Shown: piece after piece, positions 46,284 through 55,706 of the stretch | Numbering within the stretch: the stretch's first letter is position 1 | How the letters are laid out: every line of letters starts with the position of its first letter | Notes under the pieces: model-generated | The model's database searches: none | Told to the model about the DNA's origin: nothing | What the model saw: the letters and a program-made list of their open reading frames with translations, nothing else | Made by a program: the position numbers and the translations under genes | NCBI GenBank assembly: GCA_020161695.1 | Contig: JAIUOO010000016.1 | Coordinates: 62,001 to 126,000, forward strand | Length of the DNA: 64,000 nt | Direction: 5' to 3' | From: Pseudomonadota bacterium | Lineage (GTDB): Bacteria > Pseudomonadota > Alphaproteobacteria > Rhizobiales > Phreatobacteraceae

Positions 46284-49200
46284 TGAGCCTCTTCCCAGTT
46301 GCCGGCGGCGCGGGCATCGACGCTGAGCGGTACTCTCAGCTCCAGCGCCGGTTCGGGCGCTTTCTCCATGACCCGCTTGATGACCGGCAGGGTCACGTCG
46401 ATCTGGTCCTCCGGCACCTCGAACACCAGTTCGTCGTGGACCTGCAGCAGCATCAGCGCGTCGAGCTTCGCCTCTGCCAGCGCGGCGTCCATCCGGACCA
46501 TGGCGCGGCGGATGATGTCGGCGGCCGAGCCCTGGATCGGCGCGTTGATGGACTGGCGCTCGACGAAGGCCCGTTCGGACGGATTGCCCGACCTGATCGC
46601 CGGGAAATGGCACTTCCGGCCGAAGATCGTCTCGACATAGCCGTTCTCGCGCACGAAGGCCTTGGTGGCGTCCATGTAGTCGCGGATGCCCGGGAACCGC
46701 TCGAAATACTTCTTGATATAGGCGCCGGCCTCGTCACGGGGGATGCCGAGCTGATTGGCGAGGCCGAAGGCCGAGATGCCGTAGATGATGCCGAAATTGA
46801 TCGCCTTGGCGCGGCGGCGCACCAGCGGATCCATGCCCTTGACCGGCACGCCGAACATTTCCGAGGCGGTCATGGCGTGGATGTCGACGCCGTCGGCGAA
46901 GGCCTGCCGCAGTTGCGGGATGTCGGCGATGTGGGCGAGCACGCGCAGCTCGATCTGCGAATAATCGGCCGAGACCAGCTTGCGGCCGGGCGCGGCGATG
47001 AAGGCGGTGCGGATCTTGCGGCCTTCCTCGGTCCTGACCGGGATGTTCTGCAGGTTCGGTTCGGACGAGGACAGCCGCCCCGTCGTCGTCGCGGCCAGCG
47101 CGAAGGAGGTGTGGACGCGCCCCGTCTCGGCATTGATGTAGGTCGGCAGCGCGTCGGTATAGGTCGACTTCAGCTTGGTCACCGTGCGCCAGTCGATGAT
47201 CTTGCGCGGCAGTTCGTGGCCCTCGTCGGCAAGGTCCTCCAGCACGCCGGCCGCCGTGGACCAGGCGCCGGTCTTGGTCTTCGAGCCGCCCGGCAGGCCC
47301 ATCTTGCCGAACAGGATGTCGCCGAGCTGCTTGGGCGAACCGGGGTTCAGCGGCTCGCCGGCGAGGTCCTGGATCTCCGCCTCGACGCGCGCCGCCGTCT
47401 GCGCGAAGTCGCCCGACAGCCGCGAGAGCACCTGCCGGTCGACGAGGATGCCGCGCCGCTCCATGCGCGCCAGCACGTCGACCAGCGGCCGCTCCAGCAT
47501 CTCGTAGACCACCGTCTTCGATTCCGCGGGCAGCCGGGGCTTCAGCGCCTGCCAGAGGCGCAGCGTCACATCCGCGTCCTCGGCGGCATAGGCGGTCGCC
47601 CGGTCGAGCGGCACGCGGTCGAAGGTGATGCGGTTCCGCCCCGTGCCGGTGACACTGTCGAAGCTGATCGGCTGATGGCCGAGATGGCGCTCCGAGAGCG
47701 CGTCCATGCCATGCGAGCCGAGGCCGGCATCGAGCGCGTAGGAGACCAGCATCGTGTCGTCGTAGGGGCGGACATCCACGCCGTGGCGGCGGAGGATCAG
47801 GAGGTCGTATTTGAGGTTCTGCCCGACCTTGAGCACGCCGGGGTTCTCGGCGAGCGCCTTCAGCCGCTCCAGCGCCTCGACGGTCGGGATCTGCCCTTCA
47901 ACCAGTCCGGAATCGAACAGGCCGGCCTCTCCCGCCTTGTGGGCGAGCGGCACGTAGCAGGCCTTATTCGCAGCATAGGCGAGCGAGAAGCCGACGAGAT
48001 CGGCGCTCATCGCGTCCAGCGACGTCGTCTCGGTGTCGAGCGCGACGACGCCCGCCTCGACCGCTTGCCCGATGAATGCATCGAGGGCGGCGAGCGAGGT
48101 GATGCACTGATAGCCGGAATGGTCGACGGGCACCCTGGCCTCCGCGAGCGCCTTGGCCGCGCGGGTCGCGGGCGTCGGCGCGCCCTCGGCGACAGGCTCC
48201 GCCGCCCTGGTCGCCGCAGGCGCGGCGACGGGTGCCGCCGCCGGTTTCGGCGCATTGGGATCGGCCGCCAGCGCCGGATCGGGATCGATCTTGGCGGGGT
48301 CGACGCCGTAGAGCTCGCCGACCTTCTTGGTGATCGTGGTGAACTCCATCGCCTTCAGGAAAGCGACCAGCGTCTTGCCGTCGGGTTTGGCGAGCCCGGT
48401 TTCGTCCAGCGGCACTTCGAGCTCGACGTCGCGGACCAGCTGCACCAGCTGGCGCGAGATCAGCACCTTGCTGATCACGTCCGGATTGGTCAGCGTCTCG
48501 CGGCGCTTCGGCTGCTTGATCTCGCCGGCCCGCGCCAGCAGCGTATCGAGGTCGCCATATTCGGCGATGAGCTGCGCGGCGGTCTTGCGGCCGATGCCGG
48601 GCGCGCCGGGCACGTTGTCGGACGTGTCGCCTTCCAGCGACTGGATGTCGACGATCTTTTCGGGCGGCATGCCTTCCCAGTACTCGGTGACGTCGCCGAC
48701 CTTTTCGGCCGGCACGTTCCAGCGCTCGAACCGGTCGCCGTGGGTCAAGAGCCGCTCCGGCCGGTAGCCGGGCTTGCCCTTGATGCCGCTCTCGGGGTCG
48801 TAGAAGGCGACGCAGGGCCGCACCAGCTGCATCAGGTCCTTGTCGGCGGAGATGATCAGCACGTCGGCGCCGCGCCCGCAGGCCTGTTCGGCATAGGTCG
48901 CGATCAGGTCGTCGGCCTCGTAGCGGTCCTGCTCGATGGCATGCAGGCCGAAGGCGCGGATCGCCGCCCGGAACAGCGGGAACTGCGGCACCATGTCCTC
49001 CGGCGGCGGCGGCCGGTGCGCCTTGTAGTCCGGATAGATCTCCTTGCGGAACGACTGCTCGCTCTTGTCGAGGATCATGGCGATATGGGTCGGCTTCACG
49101 CCGAGCGCGCCTTCCTCGACGAATTGCAGCACCTTGGTCGAGAACAGCCTGACGGCGCCCGTCGGCAACCCGTCCGACCGCGAATTGTATTTCCGGTCCT

Positions 49201-49300
49201 GGTTCATCGACTGGAAATAGGCGCGGAAGACGAAGGACGACCCGTCGATCAGGAAAACGCGGTCGCCCTTGCCGACGGGGCGGTGGTGATCGGAAGCCAT
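46280..49300 (-). CDS. polA: DNA polymerase I
   Basis: Pol I removes RNA primers and fills gaps in replication and repair. The 1,006-aa protein has three domains. A 5'-3' exonuclease covers about residues 15-300 (FLIDGSSFVFRAYF; GDTSDNVPGAPGIGRKTA). A 3'-5' exonuclease covers about 390-590, with the DxE motif intact (VALDTETTSLDAM), so proofreading is likely. The family A polymerase domain follows, with SADYSQIELRVLAH (motif A), RRRAKAINFGIIYG (motif B/O-helix) and LLQVHDELVFE (motif C). The linker between exonuclease domains is Ala/Pro-rich. Its stop overlaps a small membrane-protein gene. Confidence 0.97.
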   Translation of the reverse strand: MASDHHRPVGKGDRVFLIDGSSFVFRAYFQSMNQDRKYNSRSDGLPTGAVRLFSTKVLQFVEEGALGVKPTHIAMILDKSEQSFRKEIYPDYKAHRPPPPEDMVPQFPLFRAAIRAFGLHAIEQDRYEADDLIATYAEQACGRGADVLIISADKDLMQLVRPCVAFYDPESGIKGKPGYRPERLLTHGDRFERWNVPAEKVGDVTEYWEGMPPEKIVDIQSLEGDTSDNVPGAPGIGRKTAAQLIAEYGDLDTLLARAGEIKQPKRRETLTNPDVISKVLISRQLVQLVRDVELEVPLDETGLAKPDGKTLVAFLKAMEFTTITKKVGELYGVDPAKIDPDPALAADPNAPKPAAAPVAAPAATRAAEPVAEGAPTPATRAAKALAEARVPVDHSGYQCITSLAALDAFIGQAVEAGVVALDTETTSLDAMSADLVGFSLAYAANKACYVPLAHKAGEAGLFDSGLVEGQIPTVEALERLKALAENPGVLKVGQNLKYDLLILRRHGVDVRPYDDTMLVSYALDAGLGSHGMDALSERHLGHQPISFDSVTGTGRNRITFDRVPLDRATAYAAEDADVTLRLWQALKPRLPAESKTVVYEMLERPLVDVLARMERRGILVDRQVLSRLSGDFAQTAARVEAEIQDLAGEPLNPGSPKQLGDILFGKMGLPGGSKTKTGAWSTAAGVLEDLADEGHELPRKIIDWRTVTKLKSTYTDALPTYINAETGRVHTSFALAATTTGRLSSSEPNLQNIPVRTEEGRKIRTAFIAAPGRKLVSADYSQIELRVLAHIADIPQLRQAFADGVDIHAMTASEMFGVPVKGMDPLVRRRAKAINFGIIYGISAFGLANQLGIPRDEAGAYIKKYFERFPGIRDYMDATKAFVRENGYVETIFGRKCHFPAIRSGNPSERAFVERQSINAPIQGSAADIIRRAMVRMDAALAEAKLDALMLLQVHDELVFEVPEDQIDVTLPVIKRVMEKAPEPALELRVPLSVDARAAGNWEEAH

Positions 49301-49381
49301 GGATATGCGGTCTCGCGCTGAGGTCGCCCCATTATGGACGCTGGCGCGCGCCGCGTCATGTCAGCACGCGAGCGGGCAACC

Positions 49382-50014
49382 TCACCAGGCGAGCATGCGC
49401 CGGCCGAGCAGCGCGCCGGCGGCGCTCATGAGGGCGACGCCGATCGTGTACCAGGTGACCACGAAGAACGGCGAATCGTCGGCGCAGTGCAGCCCGTAGA
49501 AGAAGGCCGCGATGGTGCCGGCCGCGAAGCCCGCCAGCGCTCCGGCCTGCATGGCGCTCTGCGGCGCGCCACGGCGCAGTGCGGCGAGGAAGATGGCCAG
49601 CGGCGCCGTTGCCAGCAGCGGGATCGCGACGAGGCAGAGGGCGGAATTGTTGCCGACCAGCCGGGCGCCGAAGACGGCGGCCGGCTGCGTCGCCACCTCG
49701 TGCCCCACGCCGAACAGGAAGATCAGCGCCGGCAGCACCAGCACCGATTTCGGCAGGTCGGCCTCCGGGCGGGCGGCGGCGCGCAGCAGGGCGAGGGCCG
49801 CGACGGCGAGCGTCGCCACCAGCAGCAGCTTCTGGCCGAACAGCACCGTGCCCATCGCCGAGGCGAGATCGGGCCGCGTGCCGATCGAGAGCATCATCAG
49901 GGCGAAGGCGACCGTCGCGGCCGCCGCCGCCGCGATCATGAGCCGGCCGTGCAGGGAGGGCCCCGCCGCTTTCGCGTCGCGCGCCAGTCCGGCAATGAGG
50001 TCTTCGGTCTTCAT
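49382..50014 (-). CDS. NrsF/DUF1109 family anti-sigma factor
   Basis: A 210-aa integral membrane protein with about six hydrophobic helices and a short cytoplasmic N-terminus beginning MKTEDLIAGLARDA. This matches the DUF1109/NrsF family, whose members hold ECF sigma factors at the membrane in alphaproteobacteria such as Caulobacter. It begins one base after the stop of the ECF sigma gene (TGAGATG), consistent with a sigma/anti-sigma operon. Periplasmic-facing cysteines (NNSALCL; GLHCADDSP) could sense redox or metals, by analogy with known members. Confidence 0.87.
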   Translation of the reverse strand: MKTEDLIAGLARDAKAAGPSLHGRLMIAAAAAATVAFALMMLSIGTRPDLASAMGTVLFGQKLLLVATLAVAALALLRAAARPEADLPKSVLVLPALIFLFGVGHEVATQPAAVFGARLVGNNSALCLVAIPLLATAPLAIFLAALRRGAPQSAMQAGALAGFAAGTIAAFFYGLHCADDSPFFVVTWYTIGVALMSAAGALLGRRMLAW

Positions 50015-50015
50015 C

Positions 50016-50564
50016 TCACACGCTCCCGCGGAGCATCTTGGCGAGGCCGGCAAGGCCCCTGTGCAGCGCGACGCGCACCGCGCCCTCGCTCATCGACAGG
50101 GCGGCCGCCGTCTCTCTGGTATCGTTGCCGTCCACGAACATCGAGCGGATCACCGCCTTCTGCCCGGCCGGCAGGCTGTCGGCGAGCTTGACCACGTCGC
50201 GCGTCGCAATCTCCGGCTCGTTCGACGGGGCGGGAATCGCCTCGGCGAATTCGTCGATATCGACATGGCCCGACGAGCCGCGCCGGCGCAGCGCATCGAT
50301 CAGCTTGTGTTTCAGGATGGCCCTCAGCCACGGCACCAGCGGCTGGCTCGGAATCCAGCTCGTCCGCTTGGTGTGGATGGCGATCAGCACGTCCTGCACG
50401 ATGTCCTCTGCTTCCGCGACCGACCGGCCGGCGCGCGACAGCCCTGAACGGGCAAGGCCCCGCAGGAACGGCGTCAGCTCGTGAAGCAGCCGCGCATAGG
50501 CTGCCCCGTCGCCCGCGAGGCCGGCCCGCATCCACGCGCTCCATTCCTCGTCGCGGTCTCTCAC
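50016..50564 (-). CDS. ECF-type RNA polymerase sigma factor
   Basis: A 182-aa sigma factor with only regions 2 and 4. Region 2 contains VAEAEDIVQDVLIAIHTKR and WLRAILKHKLIDALRRRG. Region 4 has DTRETAAALSMSEGAVRVALHRGLAGL, the -35-recognising helix-turn-helix. Pairing with an NrsF-type anti-sigma places it with Caulobacter SigF-like ECF factors, which respond to oxidative or metal stress; that role is inferred. The start is GTG at 50564, with AGGAG four bases upstream. A candidate self-regulated promoter lies 20-48 bases upstream. Confidence 0.93.
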   Translation of the reverse strand: MRDRDEEWSAWMRAGLAGDGAAYARLLHELTPFLRGLARSGLSRAGRSVAEAEDIVQDVLIAIHTKRTSWIPSQPLVPWLRAILKHKLIDALRRRGSSGHVDIDEFAEAIPAPSNEPEIATRDVVKLADSLPAGQKAVIRSMFVDGNDTRETAAALSMSEGAVRVALHRGLAGLAKMLRGSV

Positions 50565-50583
50565 GTCGCTCCTGTTACGTTGT

Positions 50584-50612
50584 CATACGGATCGGCTCAC
50601 GCAACCGTTACA
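50584..50612 (-). promoter_or_regulatory. Candidate ECF-type promoter of the sigma/anti-sigma operon
   Basis: On the minus strand TGTAAC (50612-50607) and CGTATG (50589-50584) are separated by 17 bases, upstream of the sigma GTG. GTAAC-type -35 and CG-starting -10 elements are characteristic of ECF promoters, so autoregulation is plausible. Confidence 0.5.
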
Positions 50613-50672
50613 GGCAAGTCGCGCATCCCGCGACAGCTTTCCGCGGCGAGGCGCCTCAAGCCTTCGATGTTG

Positions 50673-50688
50673 ACGTTTACGTAAACGT
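50673..50688. promoter_or_regulatory. Perfect palindrome, probable MerR-type operator
   Basis: ACGTTTACGTAAACGT is a perfect 16-bp palindrome. A -35-like TTGACG overlaps its left edge at 50670-50675, and the MerR gene starts about 60 bases downstream. A palindromic operator in the promoter spacer is the classic MerR-family arrangement, and an ACGTTTACGTAAACG-like core is what I recall for LiuR-type regulators of acyl-CoA catabolism. Confidence 0.7.
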
Positions 50689-50750
50689 AGGATACCAGAT
50701 CGTCAGGGCGACGATGATCGCCGCGAGGAAGCCGGGGAACCGACGGGCAC

Positions 50751-51236
50751 ATGACCAGTGCAGCGGCTCATGACATGGCGGAAGTGCGCTCCACGGCGAC
50801 GCTGGCGGAGCTTCTGGCCGGCGCGGGATCGCCGCCCGGCGGCAAGGACCTCCTGACCATCCGCGAGATGACCCGCACGTTCGGCGTCACCGCCCGCGCC
50901 TTGCGCTTCTACGAGGAGAAAGGCCTGATCGCGCCGGTGCGCCAGGGCCAGGACCGCCTCTATTCGCGCCGCGACCGGGGCAGGCTCCGGCTCGTCCTCA
51001 TGGGCAAGTGCGTCGGCTTCTCGCTGGAAGACGTGAAGGCCATGCTGGACCTCTACGACCTCGGCGACGGCGGCGTCACACAGATGAAGGTCGCGCGCAG
51101 CAAGTATCGCGAGCAGGTCGGCCGCCTTCACGCCCAGAAGCGCGACATCGACACGGCGATCACCGAACTCGAGCGGGCGATCGCGGTCATCGACGCGCGT
51201 CTCACCGACAGGAACATCCCGGCTTCCGGGGACTGA
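50751..51236 (+). CDS. MerR-family regulator, probable control of fatty-acid/branched-chain catabolism
   Basis: A 161-aa MerR-type regulator. After an unusual 35-residue N-terminal extension comes the winged HTH (LTIREMTRTFGVTARALRFYEEKGLI), then the helical linker (GFSLEDVKAMLDLYD) and a long C-terminal coiled-coil helix for dimerisation. No metal-binding cysteine set is present, so an organic ligand such as an acyl-CoA is more likely. Position before acyl-CoA dehydrogenase, thiolase and hydratase genes suggests a LiuR-like role. In-frame ATGs lie at 50751 and 50775; the first was taken. Confidence 0.86.
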   Translation: MTSAAAHDMAEVRSTATLAELLAGAGSPPGGKDLLTIREMTRTFGVTARALRFYEEKGLIAPVRQGQDRLYSRRDRGRLRLVLMGKCVGFSLEDVKAMLDLYDLGDGGVTQMKVARSKYREQVGRLHAQKRDIDTAITELERAIAVIDARLTDRNIPASGD

Positions 51237-51313
51237 CAGCCACCCACGCCGGACGGCGGATTTCACATCGAGCCCCGCACCGACGCGCGCGGGCCCTGCG
51301 GAGGAGAACCAGA

Positions 51314-53101
51314 ATGCCGATCTACAAGGCTCCGGTCGAAGACACCCTTTTCGTCCTCTACGACGTGCTCAAGATGGACGGCTACGGCAACCTGCCGGGC
51401 TTCGCCGATGCGCCGCGCGATCTCGTCGAGGCGGTGCTCGGCGAGGGCGCCAGGATCTGCGAGGAGGTGATCCAGCCCCTCAACGTCGTCGGCGACACGG
51501 TCGGCTGCAAGCGCAACGACGACGGCTCCGTCACCACTCCGCCGGGCTTCAAGGAGGCCTACAAGCAGTATCGCGAGGGCGGCTGGATGGCGCTGTCCTT
51601 CGACCCCGCCTATGGCGGCCAGGGTCTGCCGCTGACGCTGAACGCGGCGATCGGCGAGTACCTGTCCTCGTCCAACCTCGCCTGGGGCATGTATCCCGGC
51701 CTGACGCAGGGCGCGATGGCCGCGCTCTATGTCCACGCCAACGACGAGATCAAGCAGACCTATCTGCCGAAGATGGCGACCGGCGAATGGACCGGCACCA
51801 TGAACCTGACCGAGCCGCATTGCGGCACGGATCTCGGCCTGCTGCGCTCCAAGGCCGTGCCGAACGGCGACGGTTCCTACTCGATCACCGGCCAGAAGAT
51901 CTTCATCTCGGCCGGCGAGCACGACATGTCCGACAACATCGTCCACCTCGTCCTCGCCCGCATCGAGGGCGCGCCGGCCGGCACCAAGGGCATCTCGCTC
52001 TTCGTCGTGCCGAAGTTCCTGCCGAAGGCCGACGGCACCGCCGGCGAGCGCAACCCGCTCTCCTGCGGCAAGATCGAGGAGAAGATGGGCATCCACGGCA
52101 ATTCGACCTGCGTCATGAACTATGACGGGGCGAAGGGCTGGCTGGTCGGCGAGGCCAACAAGGGCCTCAACGCCATGTTCGTGATGATGAACGAGGCCCG
52201 CATGTCGGTCGGCATCCAGGGCCTGTCGCAGTCGGAGGCCGCCTACCAGAACGCCGTAGCCTATGCGAAGGACCGCCTTCAGGGCCGCTCGCTCTCTGGC
52301 CCCAAGGCGCCCGACAAGCCGGCCGACCCGATCATCGTCCATCCGGACGTGCGCCGCACGCTGATGACCATCCGCGCCATCAACGAGGCCGGCCGCGCCC
52401 TGATGCTCTGGACCGCGCTGCAGGCCGACATCTCGCACCGCTCCGAGGATGCCGCCGAGAAGCAGAAGGCCGAGGATCACATGGGCCTGATGACGCCGAT
52501 CGTCAAAGGCGTGCTGACCGATCTCGGCTTCGACAACGCCGTGAAGGCCCAGCAGATGTATGGCGGCCACGGCTACATCAACGAATGGGGCATGGGCCAG
52601 TTCGTCCGCGACGCCCGCATCACCATGATCTACGAGGGCGCCAACGGCATCCAGGCGCTCGACCTCGTCGGCCGCAAGCTCGGCGCCAATGGCGGCCGCG
52701 CCATCATGACCTTCTTCAACGAGGTCGGCACGTTCTGCGCGCAGAACAAGGACGACGCGGCGCTCGGGCCGATGATCGGCGCGCTGTCGAAGGGCCTGAA
52801 GGACCTGCAGGCCGCGACCATGTGGTTCATGCAGAACGCCATGGCGAAGCCCGACAATGCCGGCGCCGGCTCGACGCCCTACATGCATCTCTTCGGCCTC
52901 GTCGCCATGGGCTACATGTGGGCCCGCATGGCCAGGACCGCGCAGGAGAAGCTCGCCGAGGGCGCCGACGAGCGCATGACCGCCAAGCTGGCGACCGCGC
53001 GCTTCTTCTTCGAGCAGCTGATGCCCGAGAGCGGCGCCCATCTCGCCCGCGTCACGGCTGGCGCGGATTCGATGATGGCGCTGCCGGCGGAGGCGTTCTG
53101 A
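51314..53101 (+). CDS. Acyl-CoA dehydrogenase, DmdC-like large form
   Basis: A 595-aa flavin-dependent acyl-CoA dehydrogenase with the extra C-terminal domain of the DmdC/AidB-like group. It starts [22 protein letters not shown]-binding segments are [15 protein letters not shown] and [14 protein letters not shown], and the catalytic glutamate lies in [14 protein letters not shown]. Close relatives are annotated as 3-methylmercaptopropionyl-CoA dehydrogenase, but many act on other acyl-CoAs, so beta-oxidation of a medium/long-chain substrate is the safer reading given the neighbours. GGAGGAGAA precedes the ATG. Confidence 0.9.
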   Translation: MPIYKAPVEDTLFVLYDVLKMDGYGNLPGFADAPRDLVEAVLGEGARICEEVIQPLNVVGDTVGCKRNDDGSVTTPPGFKEAYKQYREGGWMALSFDPAYGGQGLPLTLNAAIGEYLSSSNLAWGMYPGLTQGAMAALYVHANDEIKQTYLPKMATGEWTGTMNLTEPHCGTDLGLLRSKAVPNGDGSYSITGQKIFISAGEHDMSDNIVHLVLARIEGAPAGTKGISLFVVPKFLPKADGTAGERNPLSCGKIEEKMGIHGNSTCVMNYDGAKGWLVGEANKGLNAMFVMMNEARMSVGIQGLSQSEAAYQNAVAYAKDRLQGRSLSGPKAPDKPADPIIVHPDVRRTLMTIRAINEAGRALMLWTALQADISHRSEDAAEKQKAEDHMGLMTPIVKGVLTDLGFDNAVKAQQMYGGHGYINEWGMGQFVRDARITMIYEGANGIQALDLVGRKLGANGGRAIMTFFNEVGTFCAQNKDDAALGPMIGALSKGLKDLQAATMWFMQNAMAKPDNAGAGSTPYMHLFGLVAMGYMWARMARTAQEKLAEGADERMTAKLATARFFFEQLMPESGAHLARVTAGADSMMALPAEAF

Positions 53102-53169
53102 CGCAGGCAGGCATTCTCAGGCGAAGCGGATATCGGTTCGCGTGACGGGAATGCGGCATGACAAGACTC

Positions 53170-53198
53170 GGGAGGCGGCCCCCGGCGGGCCGTCTCCC
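53170..53198 (+). terminator. Long GC hairpin between the two acyl-CoA dehydrogenase genes
   Basis: GGGAGGCGGCCC (53170-53181) pairs with GGGCCGTCTCCC (53187-53198) over 12 bp with one G-T pair and a 5-base loop. No T-run follows. It could be a terminator/attenuator or an mRNA-processing hairpin setting different expression of the flanking genes. Confidence 0.5.
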
Positions 53199-53284
53199 CC
53201 ATAAGTCCGTCTGGCGGCGGCGACAGCCGCGATGGTGTAACGGCACGCCCCTTCGATGGACAAAAGACGACCCGGGAGACTGAC

Positions 53285-54442
53285 ATGAGCGCGCTGAACC
53301 TGCCGAAGCCGGCCTGGCACACCGAAGAGCACGACATGCTCGCCGAGAGCGCGCGCGCCTTCCTCGCCAAGGAGTTCACGCCCAATCTCGACCGCTGGTC
53401 GGAAGAGGGCGTCATGGACCGCGACGCCTGGCTGAAGGCGGCGGAAGCCGGGCTGCTCTCCGCCTCGATCCCCGAGGAATATGGCGGGGCCGGCGGCGAC
53501 TACAGCCACGAGGCGATCATCGCCCACGAGATCGCCCTGGCCGGCGCGGATTCCTGGGGCTGGGCCATCCACGGCCCCATCGTCGCGCCCTACATCCTTC
53601 ATTTCGGCACGGAAGAGCAGAAGCGGAACTGGCTGCCCAAGATGGCCTCCGGCGAGCTGATCGCGGCGCTGGCCATGACCGAGCCGGGCGCGGGCTCCGA
53701 CGTCCAGGGCATCCGCACCAAGGCCGAGCGTTCCGGCAATGGCTGGGTGCTGAACGGCTCCAAGACCTTCATCACCAACGGCCAGCACGCCAATATGGTG
53801 GTGGTCGCCGCCAAGACCGACCCGTCCGCCGGCGCCAAGGGCACCTCGCTCTTCGTGGTCGAGACCGAGAACGCTCCGGGCTTCCGCCGCGGCCGCAAGC
53901 TCAAGAAGCTCGGCCTCGACTGGGCCGACACGTCCGAACTGTTCTTCGACGACATGAAGCTGCCGGCCGAGGCGCTGCTTGGCTCCGAGCCGAACCAGGG
54001 CTTCTACCAGATGATGCGGTCGCTGCCGCAGGAGCGCCTGACCATTGCCGGCGGCGCCGTCGGCATGATCGAGCGCGCGCTGACCCTGACCATTGACTAC
54101 GTCAAGGAGCGCAAGGCCTTCGGCAAGTCGGTCATGGACTTCCAGAACACCCAGTTCGAGCTGGCCGACATCAAGACGCAGGCCACCATGGCCAAGGTCT
54201 TCTACGAGTACTGCGTCGGCCTGCACATTCAGGGCAAGTGCGACACCGCCATGGCGTCCATGGCCAAGTACAAGCTCTCCGACCTCCAGAACACCGTCGT
54301 CGACCGCTGCCTCCAGCTCTTCGGCGGCTACGGCTTCATGGACGAATACCCGATCTCGCGGATGTACCGGGACGCGCGCATCCAGCGCATCTACGGCGGC
54401 ACCAACGAGATCATGAAACTGCTCATCGCGCGCACGCTCTAG
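53285..54442 (+). CDS. Acyl-CoA dehydrogenase (short form)
   Basis: A 385-aa acyl-CoA dehydrogenase of the classic three-domain type. FAD-binding signatures are AMTEPGAGSDVQGIRT and NGSKTFITNGQHA. The FAD/dimer segment GGYGFMDEYPISRMYRDARI and the active-site YGGTNEIMK are near the C-terminus. It resembles long-chain or citronellyl/isovaleryl-type enzymes; the position of the catalytic glutamate is not resolved by eye. It follows the DmdC-like gene after a 180-base gap containing a hairpin and precedes the thiolase. Confidence 0.92.
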   Translation: MSALNLPKPAWHTEEHDMLAESARAFLAKEFTPNLDRWSEEGVMDRDAWLKAAEAGLLSASIPEEYGGAGGDYSHEAIIAHEIALAGADSWGWAIHGPIVAPYILHFGTEEQKRNWLPKMASGELIAALAMTEPGAGSDVQGIRTKAERSGNGWVLNGSKTFITNGQHANMVVVAAKTDPSAGAKGTSLFVVETENAPGFRRGRKLKKLGLDWADTSELFFDDMKLPAEALLGSEPNQGFYQMMRSLPQERLTIAGGAVGMIERALTLTIDYVKERKAFGKSVMDFQNTQFELADIKTQATMAKVFYEYCVGLHIQGKCDTAMASMAKYKLSDLQNTVVDRCLQLFGGYGFMDEYPISRMYRDARIQRIYGGTNEIMKLLIARTL

Positions 54443-54480
54443 CGCCTGCGCCACTGGTTCGAACGGGAAAGGAACCCGCC

Positions 54481-55692
54481 ATGACCGACGTCTTCGTCTA
54501 CGACCATGTCCGCACGCCGCGCGGCAAGGGCAAGTCCGACGGCTCCCTCCACGAGGTGACCGCCGTCGAGCTCGCCGCCACCGCGCTGCGGGCGATCAAG
54601 GCGCGTTCGGGGCTCGACACCGCGCGCCTCGTCGATGACGTCGTGTTCGGCTGCGTCGATCCGGTCGGCGAGGCGGGCGGCGACATTCCCCGCATCGCCG
54701 CGCTGAAGGCGGGGTACGGCAACGAGGTTCCGGGCATCCAGATCAACCGCTTCTGCGCCTCGGGCCTCGACGCCGTGAACTTCGCGGCGGCGCAGGTCAT
54801 GGCCGGCCAGCACGACATGGTCGTCGGCGGCGGCGTCGAGAGCATGTCGCGCATCGGCATGGGCGCGGCCGGCGGTGCCTGGCCGGTCGATCCCTCCGTG
54901 GCCGTCCCGACCTACTTCATGCCGCAGGGCGTCTCGGCCGACCTGATCGCGACGAAATACGGCTTCTCCCGCGACGACGTCGACGCCTACGCCGTCGAGA
55001 GCCAGAAGCGCGCCGCGAAGTCCTGGGAAGAGGGCCGCTTCAGGAAGTCGGTCGTGCCGGTGAAGGACATCAACGGCATCACCATCCTCGACCATGACGA
55101 GCACATGCGCCCCTCGACCACGATGCAGTCGCTGGCGAGCCTCAATCCGTCCTTCGTCATGATGGGCGAGGCCGGTGGCTTCGACGCGGTCGCGGTGCAG
55201 GCGCACCCCGACATCGAGGGCGTCACCCACGTCCACCATGCCGGCAATTCCTCCGGCATCGTCGACGGCGCCGCCGCCGTGCTCATGGGCAATGCCGAGG
55301 CCGGCAAGGCCGCTGGCCTCAAGCCCCGCGCCCGCATCCGCGCCTTCGCCAATATCGGCTCCGAGCCGGCGATCATGCTGACCGGCCCGATCGACGTGAC
55401 CAAGAAGCTCCTGAAGAAGGCCGGCATGTCGATCTCCGACATCGACCTGTTCGAGCTGAACGAGGCCTTCGCCTCGGTCGTGCTGCGCTACATGCAGGCG
55501 CTCGACATCCCGCACGACCGCATCAACGTCTGCGGCGGCGCCATCGCGCTCGGCCATCCGCTCGGCGCCACCGGCGCGATGATCCTCGGCACGGTGCTCG
55601 ACGAACTCGAGCGCACCGGCAAGTCCACGGCCCTCGTGACGCTGTGCATCGGCGCCGGCATGGGCACCGCCACCATCATCGAGCGCGTCTGA
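54481..55692 (+). CDS. Acetyl-CoA C-acyltransferase (thiolase)
   Basis: A 403-aa thiolase that cleaves 3-ketoacyl-CoA with CoA in the last step of beta-oxidation. The nucleophilic cysteine is C92 in [12 protein letters not shown]. The catalytic histidines/cysteine of the C-terminal half appear in [23 protein letters not shown] and CIGAGMG. FadA-like activity is supported by the following hydratase/dehydrogenase gene, separated by only 14 bases, as in fadAB operons. Confidence 0.94.
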   Translation: MTDVFVYDHVRTPRGKGKSDGSLHEVTAVELAATALRAIKARSGLDTARLVDDVVFGCVDPVGEAGGDIPRIAALKAGYGNEVPGIQINRFCASGLDAVNFAAAQVMAGQHDMVVGGGVESMSRIGMGAAGGAWPVDPSVAVPTYFMPQGVSADLIATKYGFSRDDVDAYAVESQKRAAKSWEEGRFRKSVVPVKDINGITILDHDEHMRPSTTMQSLASLNPSFVMMGEAGGFDAVAVQAHPDIEGVTHVHHAGNSSGIVDGAAAVLMGNAEAGKAAGLKPRARIRAFANIGSEPAIMLTGPIDVTKKLLKKAGMSISDIDLFELNEAFASVVLRYMQALDIPHDRINVCGGAIALGHPLGATGAMILGTVLDELERTGKSTALVTLCIGAGMGTATIIERV

Positions 55693-55706
55693 GGGGAGCT
55701 GACATC

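Noticed and set aside
46283..49321. A 1,012-codon open frame antisense to polA
   Set aside because: It is the mirror of polA in GC-rich DNA: stop codons are rare on the opposite strand, and the translation is rich in Arg, Gly, His and Leu with no domain pattern. polA itself has all expected motifs.
51263..53041. Long minus-strand open frame antisense to the DmdC-like dehydrogenase
   Set aside because: Antisense shadow of a clear acyl-CoA dehydrogenase; composition typical of GC-rich mirror frames.
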